64,000 nucleotides of DNA from Brachyspira alvinipulli ATCC 51933 (GTDB taxonomy: Bacteria > Spirochaetota > Brachyspiria > Brachyspirales > Brachyspiraceae). The notes below the pieces were generated by a model. The model was not told the DNA's origin. It did no database searches and saw only the letters and a program-made list of their open reading frames with translations. The stretch covers positions 109,897-173,896 of the forward strand of contig NZ_KI912404.1 of NCBI RefSeq assembly GCF_000518245.1, written 5' to 3'. Position numbers and translations under genes: made by a program. Of this stretch, positions 8,180 through 17,090 are shown piece by piece. Numbering within the stretch: position 1 is the first letter of the stretch; each line of letters opens with the position of its first letter.

Positions 8180-8788
8180 ATGAAAGGTTCTGCGGTAGCA
8201 ATAATATTTATAATTATTAATTTAATAGCTATCAGCATATTTATGATAGTATCTACTAAATCCATAAGAGAATCTATACTAGAAGAAGAAAGATTATCTA
8301 GGGAGTCATTGAATAATATAATAGAAATATATTATAGAAAAAATATGGCATCTCAAAACTATTATAATGCTGTTTCTGTCATACCTAGAATAGATATATA
8401 TACATTGCATGCTTTAAGTAATTATATAGAAAGGATAAAAACTATAGAATCAGATTCTACATTAATAGAAAAGCCATTAACTTTTCAGGAATATCAGTAC
8501 ATTCAAGCTAGAATAACAGAAAATATAAATAAAATAAATTATACAGCAAGAAATTATCCTGTACTTAGAACAAATGAAAACTATGTATCTGCTTTAAATG
8601 AAATGAAGCCTATAATAGAAGATGAAAAAAAAGCCATCGCATTATATAATGATTATGTTATTGAATATAATAAATTAACTACCACTCCGCCTTCTAGTAT
8701 AGTAGCTGGTATAATGGGAAAGTTTCCTTTTTTAATATTTGAAACTGGTACAAATATTATATCTCAAACAGCACATATTTTTCAATAA
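8180..8788 (+). CDS. LemA-like membrane-anchored helical protein
   Basis: An N-terminal membrane anchor of about 22 residues is followed by a helical domain. The second half matches the LemA pattern: ARNYPVLRTNENYVSALNEM, then IALYNDYVIEYNKL and a short PSSIVAGIMGKFPF segment, where LemA proteins have YP-L-x-A-N..., A-R-x-Y-N...YN and FP..L-A-x-x-F-G-F. The first half is divergent from ordinary LemA, which usually has an LIPNLV motif. ATG 8180 is chosen because AGGAG is 5 bases upstream; a GTG two codons earlier lies inside that site. Role unknown; LemA proteins are linked to envelope stress and membrane proteases. Confidence 0.65.
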   Translation: MKGSAVAIIFIIINLIAISIFMIVSTKSIRESILEEERLSRESLNNIIEIYYRKNMASQNYYNAVSVIPRIDIYTLHALSNYIERIKTIESDSTLIEKPLTFQEYQYIQARITENINKINYTARNYPVLRTNENYVSALNEMKPIIEDEKKAIALYNDYVIEYNKLTTTPPSSIVAGIMGKFPFLIFETGTNIISQTAHIFQ

Positions 8789-8837
8789 GAATAATAAGTT
8801 TTACCATTGTTGATTTGAAAGGACTATGTAAAATATC

Positions 8838-9875
8838 ATGGAAAATAATATTAAAGATTTAGAAAATATAAAAAGAGTTACACAAAAAGAAATAGCAAAA
8901 AGACTTGGAATAAGCAGAACAACAGTTGCCCGTGCTATCAATGGAAGTGAATTTATTAAAGAGGAAACTAAAACAAAAATATTGGAGTTAGCATCTCAAT
9001 TAAATTATGAAAAAAATTATATAGGAAGTTCTTTAGCCAATAAAAAAGAAAAAATAGTATATTGTTTGGTTGCCGATTCATTTAATGAGTTTTATACAAG
9101 TGAAATAATAAGAGGCTTGAATGAGGTATCCAAAGAATACCACATGTACAACTATAATTTAAAAATAATAGCAACAGAAATACATTCCCCTAACAAGCAG
9201 GTAGATGTATTAAATGATATATTAAAAAATGATGATAATATAGATGGATTGATCATTACTCCTTTAAATAGAGAAATTATATACGACATTCTGAAACCTT
9301 ATTTTAATAAAATAAATATAATATCAATAGGCAATAGGTTAAGTGAAAATATACCTCATGTTGGTCCGGATCATATAAAGCAAGGTATGATAGTTGCTGG
9401 TATATTATCTAATCTTTTGAGAGATAGTGAAAAGATTCTTGTAATAGATAATGGAGATGATAAAATATCTTCTGGAATGTATTTAGAAGGGTTTTTAAAA
9501 AAAATAATGGAATATAATTTAGAAATTGTAGGTCCTATATTCTGCGGAAATATAGAAGATAGTGTTCATACGATAAAAGAAATTTGTTCTAAAGAAGATA
9601 TAAAAGGTATATATATAAACAGATATGCTCAAGAAATATTTGATATTATAGATAAAGATGTATTAAAAAATAAAAAGATAGTGTCTCATGGTATGGCAAG
9701 TAGTATAAAATCTTTAATAAAATCTGGTATAATATCTTTTACAGTTATGGAAGAGGTTTTTTTAGAAGGGTATAATGCCGGCAAGATTATGTTTGAAATG
9801 ATTTATAAAAACAATATAGAGGCTAATTGGAAAGTTTCAGATTCTAAAATAATATTCTTAGAAAATTTATTATAA
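8838..9875 (+). CDS. LacI-family transcriptional regulator
   Basis: The N-terminal helix-turn-helix is VTQKEIAKRLGISRTTVARAINGSEFI (about residues 14-40), the LacI signature, preceded by an extra 13 residues. The rest is a periplasmic-binding-protein-like sensor domain with alternating strands such as KIVYCLVADSFNEFY and DGLIITPLN. The ligand is unknown; sugars are typical for the family. It is not next to an obvious sugar operon: a LemA-like gene is upstream and rplS downstream. A poor ribosome site (AAAGGA 14 bases from the ATG) suggests low expression. Confidence 0.88.
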   Translation: MENNIKDLENIKRVTQKEIAKRLGISRTTVARAINGSEFIKEETKTKILELASQLNYEKNYIGSSLANKKEKIVYCLVADSFNEFYTSEIIRGLNEVSKEYHMYNYNLKIIATEIHSPNKQVDVLNDILKNDDNIDGLIITPLNREIIYDILKPYFNKINIISIGNRLSENIPHVGPDHIKQGMIVAGILSNLLRDSEKILVIDNGDDKISSGMYLEGFLKKIMEYNLEIVGPIFCGNIEDSVHTIKEICSKEDIKGIYINRYAQEIFDIIDKDVLKNKKIVSHGMASSIKSLIKSGIISFTVMEEVFLEGYNAGKIMFEMIYKNNIEANWKVSDSKIIFLENLL

Positions 9876-9888
9876 TTATAAAATTCAC

Positions 9889-9917
9889 TTGATAAAATTA
9901 ACATATTATGATAGAAT
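9889..9917 (+). promoter_or_regulatory. Promoter of rplS
   Basis: TTGATA, 17 bases, TAGAAT, about 100 bases upstream of the rplS start. A long AT-rich leader follows. Confidence 0.5.
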
Positions 9918-10015
9918 AATGCAATTAATATTTTATAATGTTATATTTGTTTATTTTTCAAGTATAAATGAAATTAATTAAAATTAAGATAAATAAAAAT
10001 TAGGAGATTGCCACA

Positions 10016-10444
10016 ATGGACCAACAGATAAGATTAGTAGAAGCAAAACATAAAAAAGAAGCTATTTTGCCTTTTGAAATAGGTGATACAGTAAAAGTAT
10101 GGGTTAAAATCATAGAAGGTGACAGAGAAAGATTACAGGCTTATGAAGGTACTGTTATATCTATACGCGGTAAAGGAATTAGCAAAAGTTTCATAGTAAG
10201 AAAAATATCTTATGGAGTAGGAGTTGAAAGAATATTTTTATTGAATTCTCCTAGAATAGATCATGTTGATATCATACGTAAAGCTAAAGTAAGAAGAGCT
10301 AAGTTGTATTATTTGAGAAATAAAGTAGGTAAGAAAGCACGCTTAGTAGAAAGATTAGGAGTTAAAATCCCTAAACATTCAGATTTGATTAAAAATACTG
10401 CTGAAGAAAGTAAAACAGAAGTAAGTAGTTCTTCAGAAGAATAA
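10016..10444 (+). CDS. rplS: 50S ribosomal protein L19
   Basis: L19 lies at the 30S-50S interface. The family core is clear: [31 protein letters not shown], then a [21 protein letters not shown] block and [10 protein letters not shown] near residue 100. The C-terminal 25 residues (Ser/Glu-rich) extend beyond the usual 115-residue length. GGAG stands 11 bases before ATG. In most bacteria rplS follows rpsP-rimM-trmD; here it stands alone 16 kb away from rpsP-khpA-rimM. Confidence 0.97.
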   Translation: MDQQIRLVEAKHKKEAILPFEIGDTVKVWVKIIEGDRERLQAYEGTVISIRGKGISKSFIVRKISYGVGVERIFLLNSPRIDHVDIIRKAKVRRAKLYYLRNKVGKKARLVERLGVKIPKHSDLIKNTAEESKTEVSSSSEE

Positions 10445-10495
10445 TATTTTTTAATAAATATTTATTGAATTTTTTAATTATTAAAGGAGAAATTT

Positions 10496-11320
10496 ATGGG
10501 TTATAAAATAGTTGCCAAAGAGCAATGGTCAGAAAAAGTCTTTATGATGAAAGTTGTAGCTCCGGATATAGCTAAGCATCGTAAAGCAGGTAATTTTATT
10601 ATTTTTAGATTAGATGAAAAAGGTGAGAGAGTACCTCTTACTATAGCAGATGCTGATCCAGAGGCAGGAACTATTACTATAGTAACTCAAAGTATTGGAT
10701 ACTCTACTACTAAACTTATGGGACTTAAAGTTGGTGATGAAATAATGGACGTTATAGGGCCATTAGGACAGCCTACTCATATTGAGAAAAAAGATGGTAT
10801 AGTATTAGGTGTCGGCGGCGGTGTTGGTATTGCTCCTTTACATCCTATAGTTGAGGCACATCATAGTGCAGGAAATAAGGTTATTTCTATTTTAGGTGCA
10901 AGAGATAAATCACTTATTATTATGGAAGATATGATGAGAAAAATCTCAGATGAAGTTCTTATTTGTACTGATAATGGAAGTTATGGTGAAAAAGGCCTTG
11001 TAACTGATATGATTACTAGAATATATGAAAGAGGAGATAAAATATCTGAAGTTATAGCTATTGGTCCTGCTATCATGATGAAATTTGTTACTATACTTAC
11101 TAAAAAATATAATCTTCCTACTGTTGTTAGTTTGAACCCTATTATGATTGATGGTACTGGTATGTGCGGATGCTGTAGAGTAAAAGTAGGAGATCAAACT
11201 AAATTTGCATGCGTTGAAGGTCCTGAATTTGATGGTCATTTAATAGATTTTGATCTTCTTATGAAAAGACAGGCTATGTACAAGAAAGAAGAGCATGAAT
11301 GTAATTTGAAATTAAGCTAA
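10496..11320 (+). CDS. Sulfide/dihydroorotate dehydrogenase-like FAD/NAD-binding protein (NfnA-type)
   Basis: The domain order is that of the small subunit of NADH-dependent ferredoxin:NADP oxidoreductase (NfnA) and PyrK-like proteins: an FAD-binding barrel with RVPLTIADAD, an NAD-binding domain with GVGGGVGIAPLHPIVEA, and a C-terminal 2Fe-2S site with GTGMCGCCRVKVG and a fourth cysteine in FACVEGPEFDGH. It would pass electrons between NAD(P)H and ferredoxin together with a GltB-like large subunit, which is not in the neighbourhood. AAAGGAG precedes the ATG by 7 bases. It could also work as a stand-alone sulfide dehydrogenase subunit. Confidence 0.85.
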   Translation: MGYKIVAKEQWSEKVFMMKVVAPDIAKHRKAGNFIIFRLDEKGERVPLTIADADPEAGTITIVTQSIGYSTTKLMGLKVGDEIMDVIGPLGQPTHIEKKDGIVLGVGGGVGIAPLHPIVEAHHSAGNKVISILGARDKSLIIMEDMMRKISDEVLICTDNGSYGEKGLVTDMITRIYERGDKISEVIAIGPAIMMKFVTILTKKYNLPTVVSLNPIMIDGTGMCGCCRVKVGDQTKFACVEGPEFDGHLIDFDLLMKRQAMYKKEEHECNLKLS

Positions 11321-11344
11321 TTTAAATAAATATTAATTTATTTT

Positions 11345-11387
11345 AAAAAGTTATAATCTATTCTAAAGAATAGGTTATAACTTTTTT
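11345..11387 (+). terminator. Terminator after the NfnA-type gene
   Basis: Long stem (AAAAAGTTATAATCTATTCT with AGAATAGGTTATAACTTTTT, one G-T style mismatch) with a 2-base gap and a T-run, 25 bases after the stop. Confidence 0.9.
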
Positions 11388-11480
11388 ATTTAACTAAAAT
11401 TAAGGTAGTTATCAATTTTTTTGTATTGAAAATTAAAAATTATATGATAATCTTAATATCTAATTATTAAGGATGAAATT

Positions 11481-11880
11481 ATGAAGTTTAGTATAACGCC
11501 TAGTTTGAAGAAGGTTGATTTAAAAAATTTTGATTGGGAATGTCCAAATTTGCAGGTTACTTTAGATATTAAAAATGATAATTTTTTTAAAATTAAGATA
11601 AAGGAACTAAAAGTTAATATTATTAATGATAAAAACAGAAAAAAAACAGAAAATATTTGGGTACATTAATTCCAGCGATATAGTGGTTAATGCCAAAAGC
11701 AATACTATGATAATTTTAGATTTAATTTTGTACAATAAGGAATTATTATCATTTTTAACAGCATCATTGTATAATAAAGACCCTTATGTAAAAGTTGATA
11801 TTGTCTATCGTTTATCTCCTATACCTTTTAAATTAAAAATGGAAAAGCAAATTAATATATTTGATTTTTTCAAAATTTAG
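11481..11880 (+). pseudogene. LEA14-type protein, frameshifted
   Basis: The first frame encodes about 55 residues (FSITPSLKKVDLKNF, then LQVTLDIKNDNFFKIKIKEL) and the second, one base later, about 75 residues containing GYINSSDIVVNAKSNTMIIL and VDIVYRLSPIPFKLKME. Joined at the A8 tract 11639-11646 they give one LEA14/WHy domain of about 132 residues, without signal peptide. One extra A in the tract explains the shift, so a sequencing error cannot be excluded. The fold resembles that of the lipoprotein at 3082-3579 but the two are not close in sequence. Confidence 0.65.
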
Positions 11881-11884
11881 TTTA

Positions 11885-11920
11885 TATATTATAATTGAAA
11901 AAAAAGAAAATTATAATATA
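11885..11920. repeat. 12-bp perfect AT-only inverted repeat
   Basis: TATATTATAATT and AATTATAATATA enclose 12 purine-rich bases between the broken LEA gene and the esterase gene. It could be a weak terminator; no T-run follows on the plus strand. Confidence 0.45.
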
Positions 11921-11955
11921 CTAAAAACATCTTTATTATTTTAAGGAAATTAATT

Positions 11956-12930
11956 ATGGCTTTTTTTGATTTAAGTTTAGAAGAACTTTATAAATATAAA
12001 GGCAGTACTGAAGAACCTAAAGATTTTGATGAGTTTTGGGAAAATAATTTAAAAGAAAACAAACATGATGCTGAAGCACAATATACTTTAATAGATACAC
12101 ATTTAAAATTATTTGATGTATGGAGTGTAAGTTTCAGCGGATTTGCAAAACATAGAATAAACGGATGGTATATAGCACCAAAGTATGCAAGAGAAAAAAA
12201 AGAAAAGTTAACATGTATAATGCATTATCCAGGATACGGCGGAGGAAGAGATTATCCTAATAAGCATTTGCTTTTTCCCTCTGCTGGATACAGCATATTT
12301 GTAATGGAGGTAAGAGGTCAAGGAGCGGAGGGCGGAAACGGAGCTACTACTCCAGATCCTATAGGTTCTACACCACATGCTGACGGATTTCTTACAATGG
12401 GTATATTAGATAAAAATGATTACTATTATAAAAGAGTTTTTATTGATGCTGTTAAATCTATTGAAGCTGCAAAACAACATGAACTTACTTCAAAAATTGC
12501 TGTAAATGGTACAAGTCAGGGCGGCGGTATAGCACTTGCTGTTTTAGGACTTTCTTCTCTTACTAAAGAAAATATTGAAGCTGCTATGATAGATGTTCCT
12601 TTTTTATGTGATTATAAAAGAGCATGCACCATCACAGATACTCTTCCTTATAATGAGATAGCAAGGTTTTGCAGAACTAATAGAATGCATGAAAAAAAAG
12701 CTTTTGAAACTTTATCATATTTTGATGGGGCATTATTTGCCAAGAGAGCTAAAGTTAAAGCTTTATTCTCTGTAGGATTGATGGATTTTATATGTCCTCC
12801 TTCTACTGTATTCGCTGCTTATAATAATTATGCGGGTGATAAATCTATTAATGTTTATACATTTAACGGACATGAGGGCGGAGACAATGAGCAAAGTGAA
12901 AGAAAACTTGAATTCTTATCATCTTTATAA
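11956..12930 (+). CDS. CE7-family acetyl xylan esterase / cephalosporin-C deacetylase-like hydrolase
   Basis: An alpha/beta hydrolase of 324 residues, the usual length for carbohydrate esterase family 7. The RGQG motif near the oxyanion site is seen in VMEVRGQGAEGG, the nucleophile in NGTSQGGGIAL, the acid in GLMDFICPPST and the histidine in FNGHEGGDNE. It should remove acetyl groups from small acetylated sugars in the cytoplasm. No signal peptide. AAGGAAA precedes the ATG. It lies 37 bases upstream of a glycosyltransferase, but a functional link is not evident. Confidence 0.88.
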   Translation: MAFFDLSLEELYKYKGSTEEPKDFDEFWENNLKENKHDAEAQYTLIDTHLKLFDVWSVSFSGFAKHRINGWYIAPKYAREKKEKLTCIMHYPGYGGGRDYPNKHLLFPSAGYSIFVMEVRGQGAEGGNGATTPDPIGSTPHADGFLTMGILDKNDYYYKRVFIDAVKSIEAAKQHELTSKIAVNGTSQGGGIALAVLGLSSLTKENIEAAMIDVPFLCDYKRACTITDTLPYNEIARFCRTNRMHEKKAFETLSYFDGALFAKRAKVKALFSVGLMDFICPPSTVFAAYNNYAGDKSINVYTFNGHEGGDNEQSERKLEFLSSL

Positions 12931-12967
12931 AAAATAAAATAGTATTTTGTTATTAAAGCGGTAAATT

Positions 12968-14761
12968 ATGATAATAAATGAATTGGTATCTATATTAGTT
13001 CCAGTATATAACATAGAAAAAACAATAGAAAAAAACATAAATATTTTAATAGAAAAAGTTTCTCCTTTTTTTATGAATTTTGAAATAATTATTTCTGATG
13101 ATGGAAGCAGCGATAATTCAAAAGAAGAAATAAAAAAAATATGTTTAAACTTTCAGAATAATAATACAAATAAAAATTTGAAAAATATAATAGGTGTTTT
13201 TGCAAGAGAAAATCAGGGTAAAGGACATGCTTTAAAAAGAGCATGCGAAGTTTCTAATGGAGAGTATATAATATTCTGTGACGGAGATATGGAAATAGAT
13301 CCTTCTCAATTAGAAAATTTTTTTGTTATTATGCAAAAAGAAAATGCTGATGTTGTTATAGGCTCTAAAAGACATAAAGATTCTGTGGTTAATTATTCTA
13401 ATATAAGAAAATTAATATCTTTTATATATTTCATGTTTGTAAAAATATTTTTTCATCTTCCAATACAGGATACTCAAACTGGATTAAAACTTTTTAAAAG
13501 AGATGCTATAATCAATATTTTCCCAAGAATATTAGTTAAAGCATTTGCTTATGATTTGGAAGTGTTAGTAGCATGCAATTCAAATGGAAAAAAAATAGTA
13601 TCTGCTCCTGTAATAGTTAATCCTAACAGACATTTCGGATTTATTAAGTTTCCTATTCTTTGGAGAACATTTATCGATACATTAGCTATATTTTACAGAC
13701 TTAATATTGTTCATTTTTATAAAGATTTATTTTCTGAATTAAAAGAAAAGCCATTAGTAAGTATTATAATACCTTTAAAAAAGATTAATGATTATGTAAA
13801 AGAAGAAACAGAATATTTGCTTGAACAGATATACACAAATTTTGAAGTTATAATATTGCCGGATAAATATACTGAAGATGAAATAAACATAGAATTATTT
13901 AAAGATGAAAGAATAAAAATAATACAAACAGGAGAGCTTCCTCCAGCTATAAAGAGGTCTATGGGCGTAAAAAAATCTTCGGGTACTATACTTGCTTTTT
14001 TGGATGATGATACATATCCGGAAAAAGATTGGCTTTTGAATGCATTGAGAGCTATTGAAAGTAGTAAAGTTAATGCTTTAGGAGGACCTGCTGTTAATAC
14101 ACCAAAAGATAATTTTTCAAAACAGATAAGCGGCCTTATTTACAGTTCAACACTTATGAGCGGAAAGCATAAAGCAAGATATATACCTGATAAAGTTCAG
14201 TATGTTAATGATTATCCAAGCTGCAATTTTATAATAACAAGGGAGCTTTATGATAGGGTAGGTGGATTTGATAGTGAGTATTGGCCAGGAGAGGACACTA
14301 TACTTTGTAATAATATAATGAAAGCGAATGAAAAAATATTATATACTCCGGAAGCATTGGTTTATCATCATAGAAGGGATTTATTTTTTGGACATTTCAA
14401 ACAGTTAAAAAATTATGCTTGGCATAGAGGATATTTCGTTAAAAGATTTGGGGGAAACTCTTTAAGTTTATCATATTTTATACCGTCTATGTTTTTACTT
14501 TATACTATTTTCGTACCTTTTGCATTGTATTTTAATTTACCTCAAATATTAAATAATTATATTCCTAGTATAAATAAAAATATATTTCTAGCTTTATTAT
14601 TGTTTCCACATAGTTTTTATGCTTTATGTCTTTTGGGAAGCTGGGTTAGTACACTTTCTCCCATAAGAGGTTTTTGCAAAGCTGTAGGAATATTTTTATC
14701 CCATCTGACTTACGGAGTTTTCTTTATAAAGGGATTTTTAAGAGGATTTATAAAAAATTAA
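12968..14761 (+). CDS. Double GT2 glycosyltransferase with C-terminal membrane segments
   Basis: Two GT-A domains are fused. Residues 1-240 resemble dolichol/undecaprenyl-phosphate sugar transferases: VSILVPVYN, SDDGSSDNS, a DGDMEIDP DxD motif and IQDTQTGLKLFKRDA. Residues about 258-490 form a second domain beginning PLVSIIIPLKK, with FLDDDTYPE as DxD, CNFIITRELYDRVGGFD and WPGEDTIL. Two or three hydrophobic segments close the protein, and also one sits at about 145-160. It probably builds a membrane-bound glycan such as an envelope or lipid-linked polysaccharide. The acceptor is unknown. Nothing else for polysaccharide synthesis is nearby. Confidence 0.82.
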   Translation: MIINELVSILVPVYNIEKTIEKNINILIEKVSPFFMNFEIIISDDGSSDNSKEEIKKICLNFQNNNTNKNLKNIIGVFARENQGKGHALKRACEVSNGEYIIFCDGDMEIDPSQLENFFVIMQKENADVVIGSKRHKDSVVNYSNIRKLISFIYFMFVKIFFHLPIQDTQTGLKLFKRDAIINIFPRILVKAFAYDLEVLVACNSNGKKIVSAPVIVNPNRHFGFIKFPILWRTFIDTLAIFYRLNIVHFYKDLFSELKEKPLVSIIIPLKKINDYVKEETEYLLEQIYTNFEVIILPDKYTEDEINIELFKDERIKIIQTGELPPAIKRSMGVKKSSGTILAFLDDDTYPEKDWLLNALRAIESSKVNALGGPAVNTPKDNFSKQISGLIYSSTLMSGKHKARYIPDKVQYVNDYPSCNFIITRELYDRVGGFDSEYWPGEDTILCNNIMKANEKILYTPEALVYHHRRDLFFGHFKQLKNYAWHRGYFVKRFGGNSLSLSYFIPSMFLLYTIFVPFALYFNLPQILNNYIPSINKNIFLALLLFPHSFYALCLLGSWVSTLSPIRGFCKAVGIFLSHLTYGVFFIKGFLRGFIKN

Positions 14762-14912
14762 ATTCTATTTTTATAATGATACTGCTATTTTATCATTATT
14801 TATATTTAATTATATCATACTTAAAATATTGTATTGGCTTTTAATAATTTTATGTAATAAAATATTTTTTATATGTTAATACAAAAATAAATATATTATT
14901 GTATTAACAAAT

Positions 14913-16103
14913 TTAATTACGTAGAAAATTAACTGCCCAATTAGCCATAAGTTCTGAAGGCATATTAAGGAAGCTTTCATCAATTTCGAATTTACTGTTA
15001 TGATTAGGAATTTTTTTATCTGTTACAGTAGAAAATACGGCAAAACATCCTTTAACTTCTTTTAGATAATAAGAAAAATCTTCTCCACCCATACTAGGCT
15101 TATAATATTTATCCCAAACAGAATCTTTTGAAAATATATTCTCAGCGGTATTTCTTACGCTGTTGGTTATATCCCTATCATTAAATGTTACGCATGCATA
15201 TTCTGTTATTTCAATTTCGCATTCTCCTCTCATTGATTCAGCAATAAGTTTAGATTTTTCTTTTATTCTATCAATAAAAAAATCTCTTATATTATTATCG
15301 AATGCTCTTATAGTTCCTTCTATTTCAACTTCATCAGGTATAATATTAAAAGCATTTCCTCCTTGTATTTTGCAAAGAGATAATATAACAGTATCTCCTG
15401 CATCTATTTCCCTGGTAATTATTGACTGTAAACCGTTTATTATTTCAGCAGACATAACTATAGGATCAATGCCTGACTGAGGATATGCTCCATGAGTTCC
15501 TTTTCCCTTTACTCTTATTATTATTTTATCGGTAGAAGCCATTATAGGACCTTCTTGTATTATAAAAACTCCGCTTGGCGTATTAGGAGCAAAACTTCCT
15601 ACATGCACTCCGAATATGGCATCAGCATCTTTAACTGCATTCTCTTCTATCATTATTTTTGCACCAGTTCCTATTTCTTCTCCCGCCTGAAATAAAAACC
15701 TTATATTTCCTGAAATTTTATCTATATTGTCATTAAGTATTTTGCATGCACCTAAAAGTATGGCTGTATGTGCATCATGTCCGCAGGCATGCATATTGTT
15801 ATTGCATGATTTATATTCAAAATCTGTTTCTTCTTTTATAGGCAAAGCATCCATATCCGCTCTTAAAGCTACAGTTTTTATATTATCTTTTTTATTATCA
15901 TTATTAATATAAGCTATTATACCAGAATCTTTTTTATTTGTTGTATATTTTATATTTTTAAAATTATTCAGTTCATTTATTACAAATTCTCTTGTCTTAG
16001 GTAAATCTCCGCCTAATTCCGGTATAGTGTGCAAATATCTTCTGCATTTTACTATATAATCTAATATTTCTTTTGAGTCGTATTTAAGCATAAAAAAATC
16101 CAA
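14913..16103 (-). CDS. M20-family amidohydrolase (N-acyl-amino-acid/hippurate hydrolase type)
   Basis: The metal-binding signatures are all visible: RRYLHTIPELGG, LRADMDALPIKEET, NMHACGHDAHTA, FLFQAGEEIGTGA and MGGEDFSYYL near the C terminus. These di-zinc enzymes cleave N-acyl or N-carbamoyl amino acids. Length (396) is typical. It is the last gene of the nucleoside transporter operon (11 bases after the second permease), so its substrate might be a degradation product of a nucleobase, or simply another nutrient. A disrupted paralogue lies at 24700-25840. Start may be ATG 16103 or the MLKYDSKE methionine four codons in. Confidence 0.88.
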   Translation of the reverse strand: MDFFMLKYDSKEILDYIVKCRRYLHTIPELGGDLPKTREFVINELNNFKNIKYTTNKKDSGIIAYINNDNKKDNIKTVALRADMDALPIKEETDFEYKSCNNNMHACGHDAHTAILLGACKILNDNIDKISGNIRFLFQAGEEIGTGAKIMIEENAVKDADAIFGVHVGSFAPNTPSGVFIIQEGPIMASTDKIIIRVKGKGTHGAYPQSGIDPIVMSAEIINGLQSIITREIDAGDTVILSLCKIQGGNAFNIIPDEVEIEGTIRAFDNNIRDFFIDRIKEKSKLIAESMRGECEIEITEYACVTFNDRDITNSVRNTAENIFSKDSVWDKYYKPSMGGEDFSYYLKEVKGCFAVFSTVTDKKIPNHNSKFEIDESFLNMPSELMANWAVNFLRN

Positions 16104-16114
16104 ATAAATTAAAA

Positions 16115-17071
16115 TTAACGCATACTTTTATCATAAGGTATTCCTGAAGCTTTAGGAGCCTGTGAATTTTTAGATGTAAATGCAAGTACTATTATAGTTG
16201 TTATATAAGGTATCATTTTATATATACTATTAGGTATAGGTAAATTAGCAAGTATAGGTATTCCTGAATATGCTGATGCTAAAGTTTTCATAAGTCCGAA
16301 AAAGAAAGCAGCATAAAGTATTCTTATAGGCTTCCATTGTCCAAATATAAGTACAGCCAAAGCTAAAAATCCGTAACCTGCTACAGTGGCATTAAAGTTT
16401 GTAGAAGTAGGAATAACAAATACTAATCCGCCTAAACCTCCTAAAGCACCGGATATAGCAACACCAATATAACGCATTTTGTAAACATTGATGCCTACTG
16501 AATCTGCAGCTTGAGGGTGCTCTCCGCAGCTTCTAAGTCTAAGTCCGAACCTTGTTTTATATAATAAAAGCCAAGATAAAGCAAGTATTATAAATCCTAT
16601 ATATGTTGTTATATAAGTATTTTTGAATAACAAACTTCCTATTATTGGTATATCCCCTAATATAGGAACAGAACTTATTCTGAAATTATTTACAAAACTT
16701 ATTTGCTGAACTACTTGAATAGCTCTTGTAATATATATAGCAAATGCAGGAGCAAATATATTTAAAGCTGTACCGCTTATAACTTGATCTGCTCCCATAC
16801 TTATAGAAGCATAAGCATGAAGAAGAGAAAATATCATACCTGATAAAGCTGCAATGATCATAGCTATAAATAATGTAATAGTTGGAGGAAAATAACTTCC
16901 GAGTCTGCTTATAAAAAATATACTTGTGAAAGCTCCCATTATCATAATGCCTTCAAGGGCAATATTAACAACCCCACTTCTTTCTGAAAACATCCCTCCT
17001 AAAGCTACAAGTAAAAGAGGTATAGAAAAAAACATTGTCTGTTGTACTAGAAAATAAATTGTGTTCATCAA
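16115..17071 (-). CDS. Nucleoside ABC transporter permease (YufQ/NupQ type)
   Basis: About eight to nine hydrophobic segments. The signature of BMP-type/branched-chain-like permeases is present: LLVALGGMFSERSGVVNIALEGIM at the start and TRFGLRLRSCGEHPQAADSVG in the cytoplasmic loop that docks the ATPase, followed by GALGGLGG. It forms the channel with the preceding permease. The stop is 11 bases from the M20 gene and the start is 19 bases after the first permease, indicating one transcript. Confidence 0.9.
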   Translation of the reverse strand: MMNTIYFLVQQTMFFSIPLLLVALGGMFSERSGVVNIALEGIMIMGAFTSIFFISRLGSYFPPTITLFIAMIIAALSGMIFSLLHAYASISMGADQVISGTALNIFAPAFAIYITRAIQVVQQISFVNNFRISSVPILGDIPIIGSLLFKNTYITTYIGFIILALSWLLLYKTRFGLRLRSCGEHPQAADSVGINVYKMRYIGVAISGALGGLGGLVFVIPTSTNFNATVAGYGFLALAVLIFGQWKPIRILYAAFFFGLMKTLASAYSGIPILANLPIPNSIYKMIPYITTIIVLAFTSKNSQAPKASGIPYDKSMR

Positions 17072-17090
17072 ATTCTCCCTGTATAATTAA

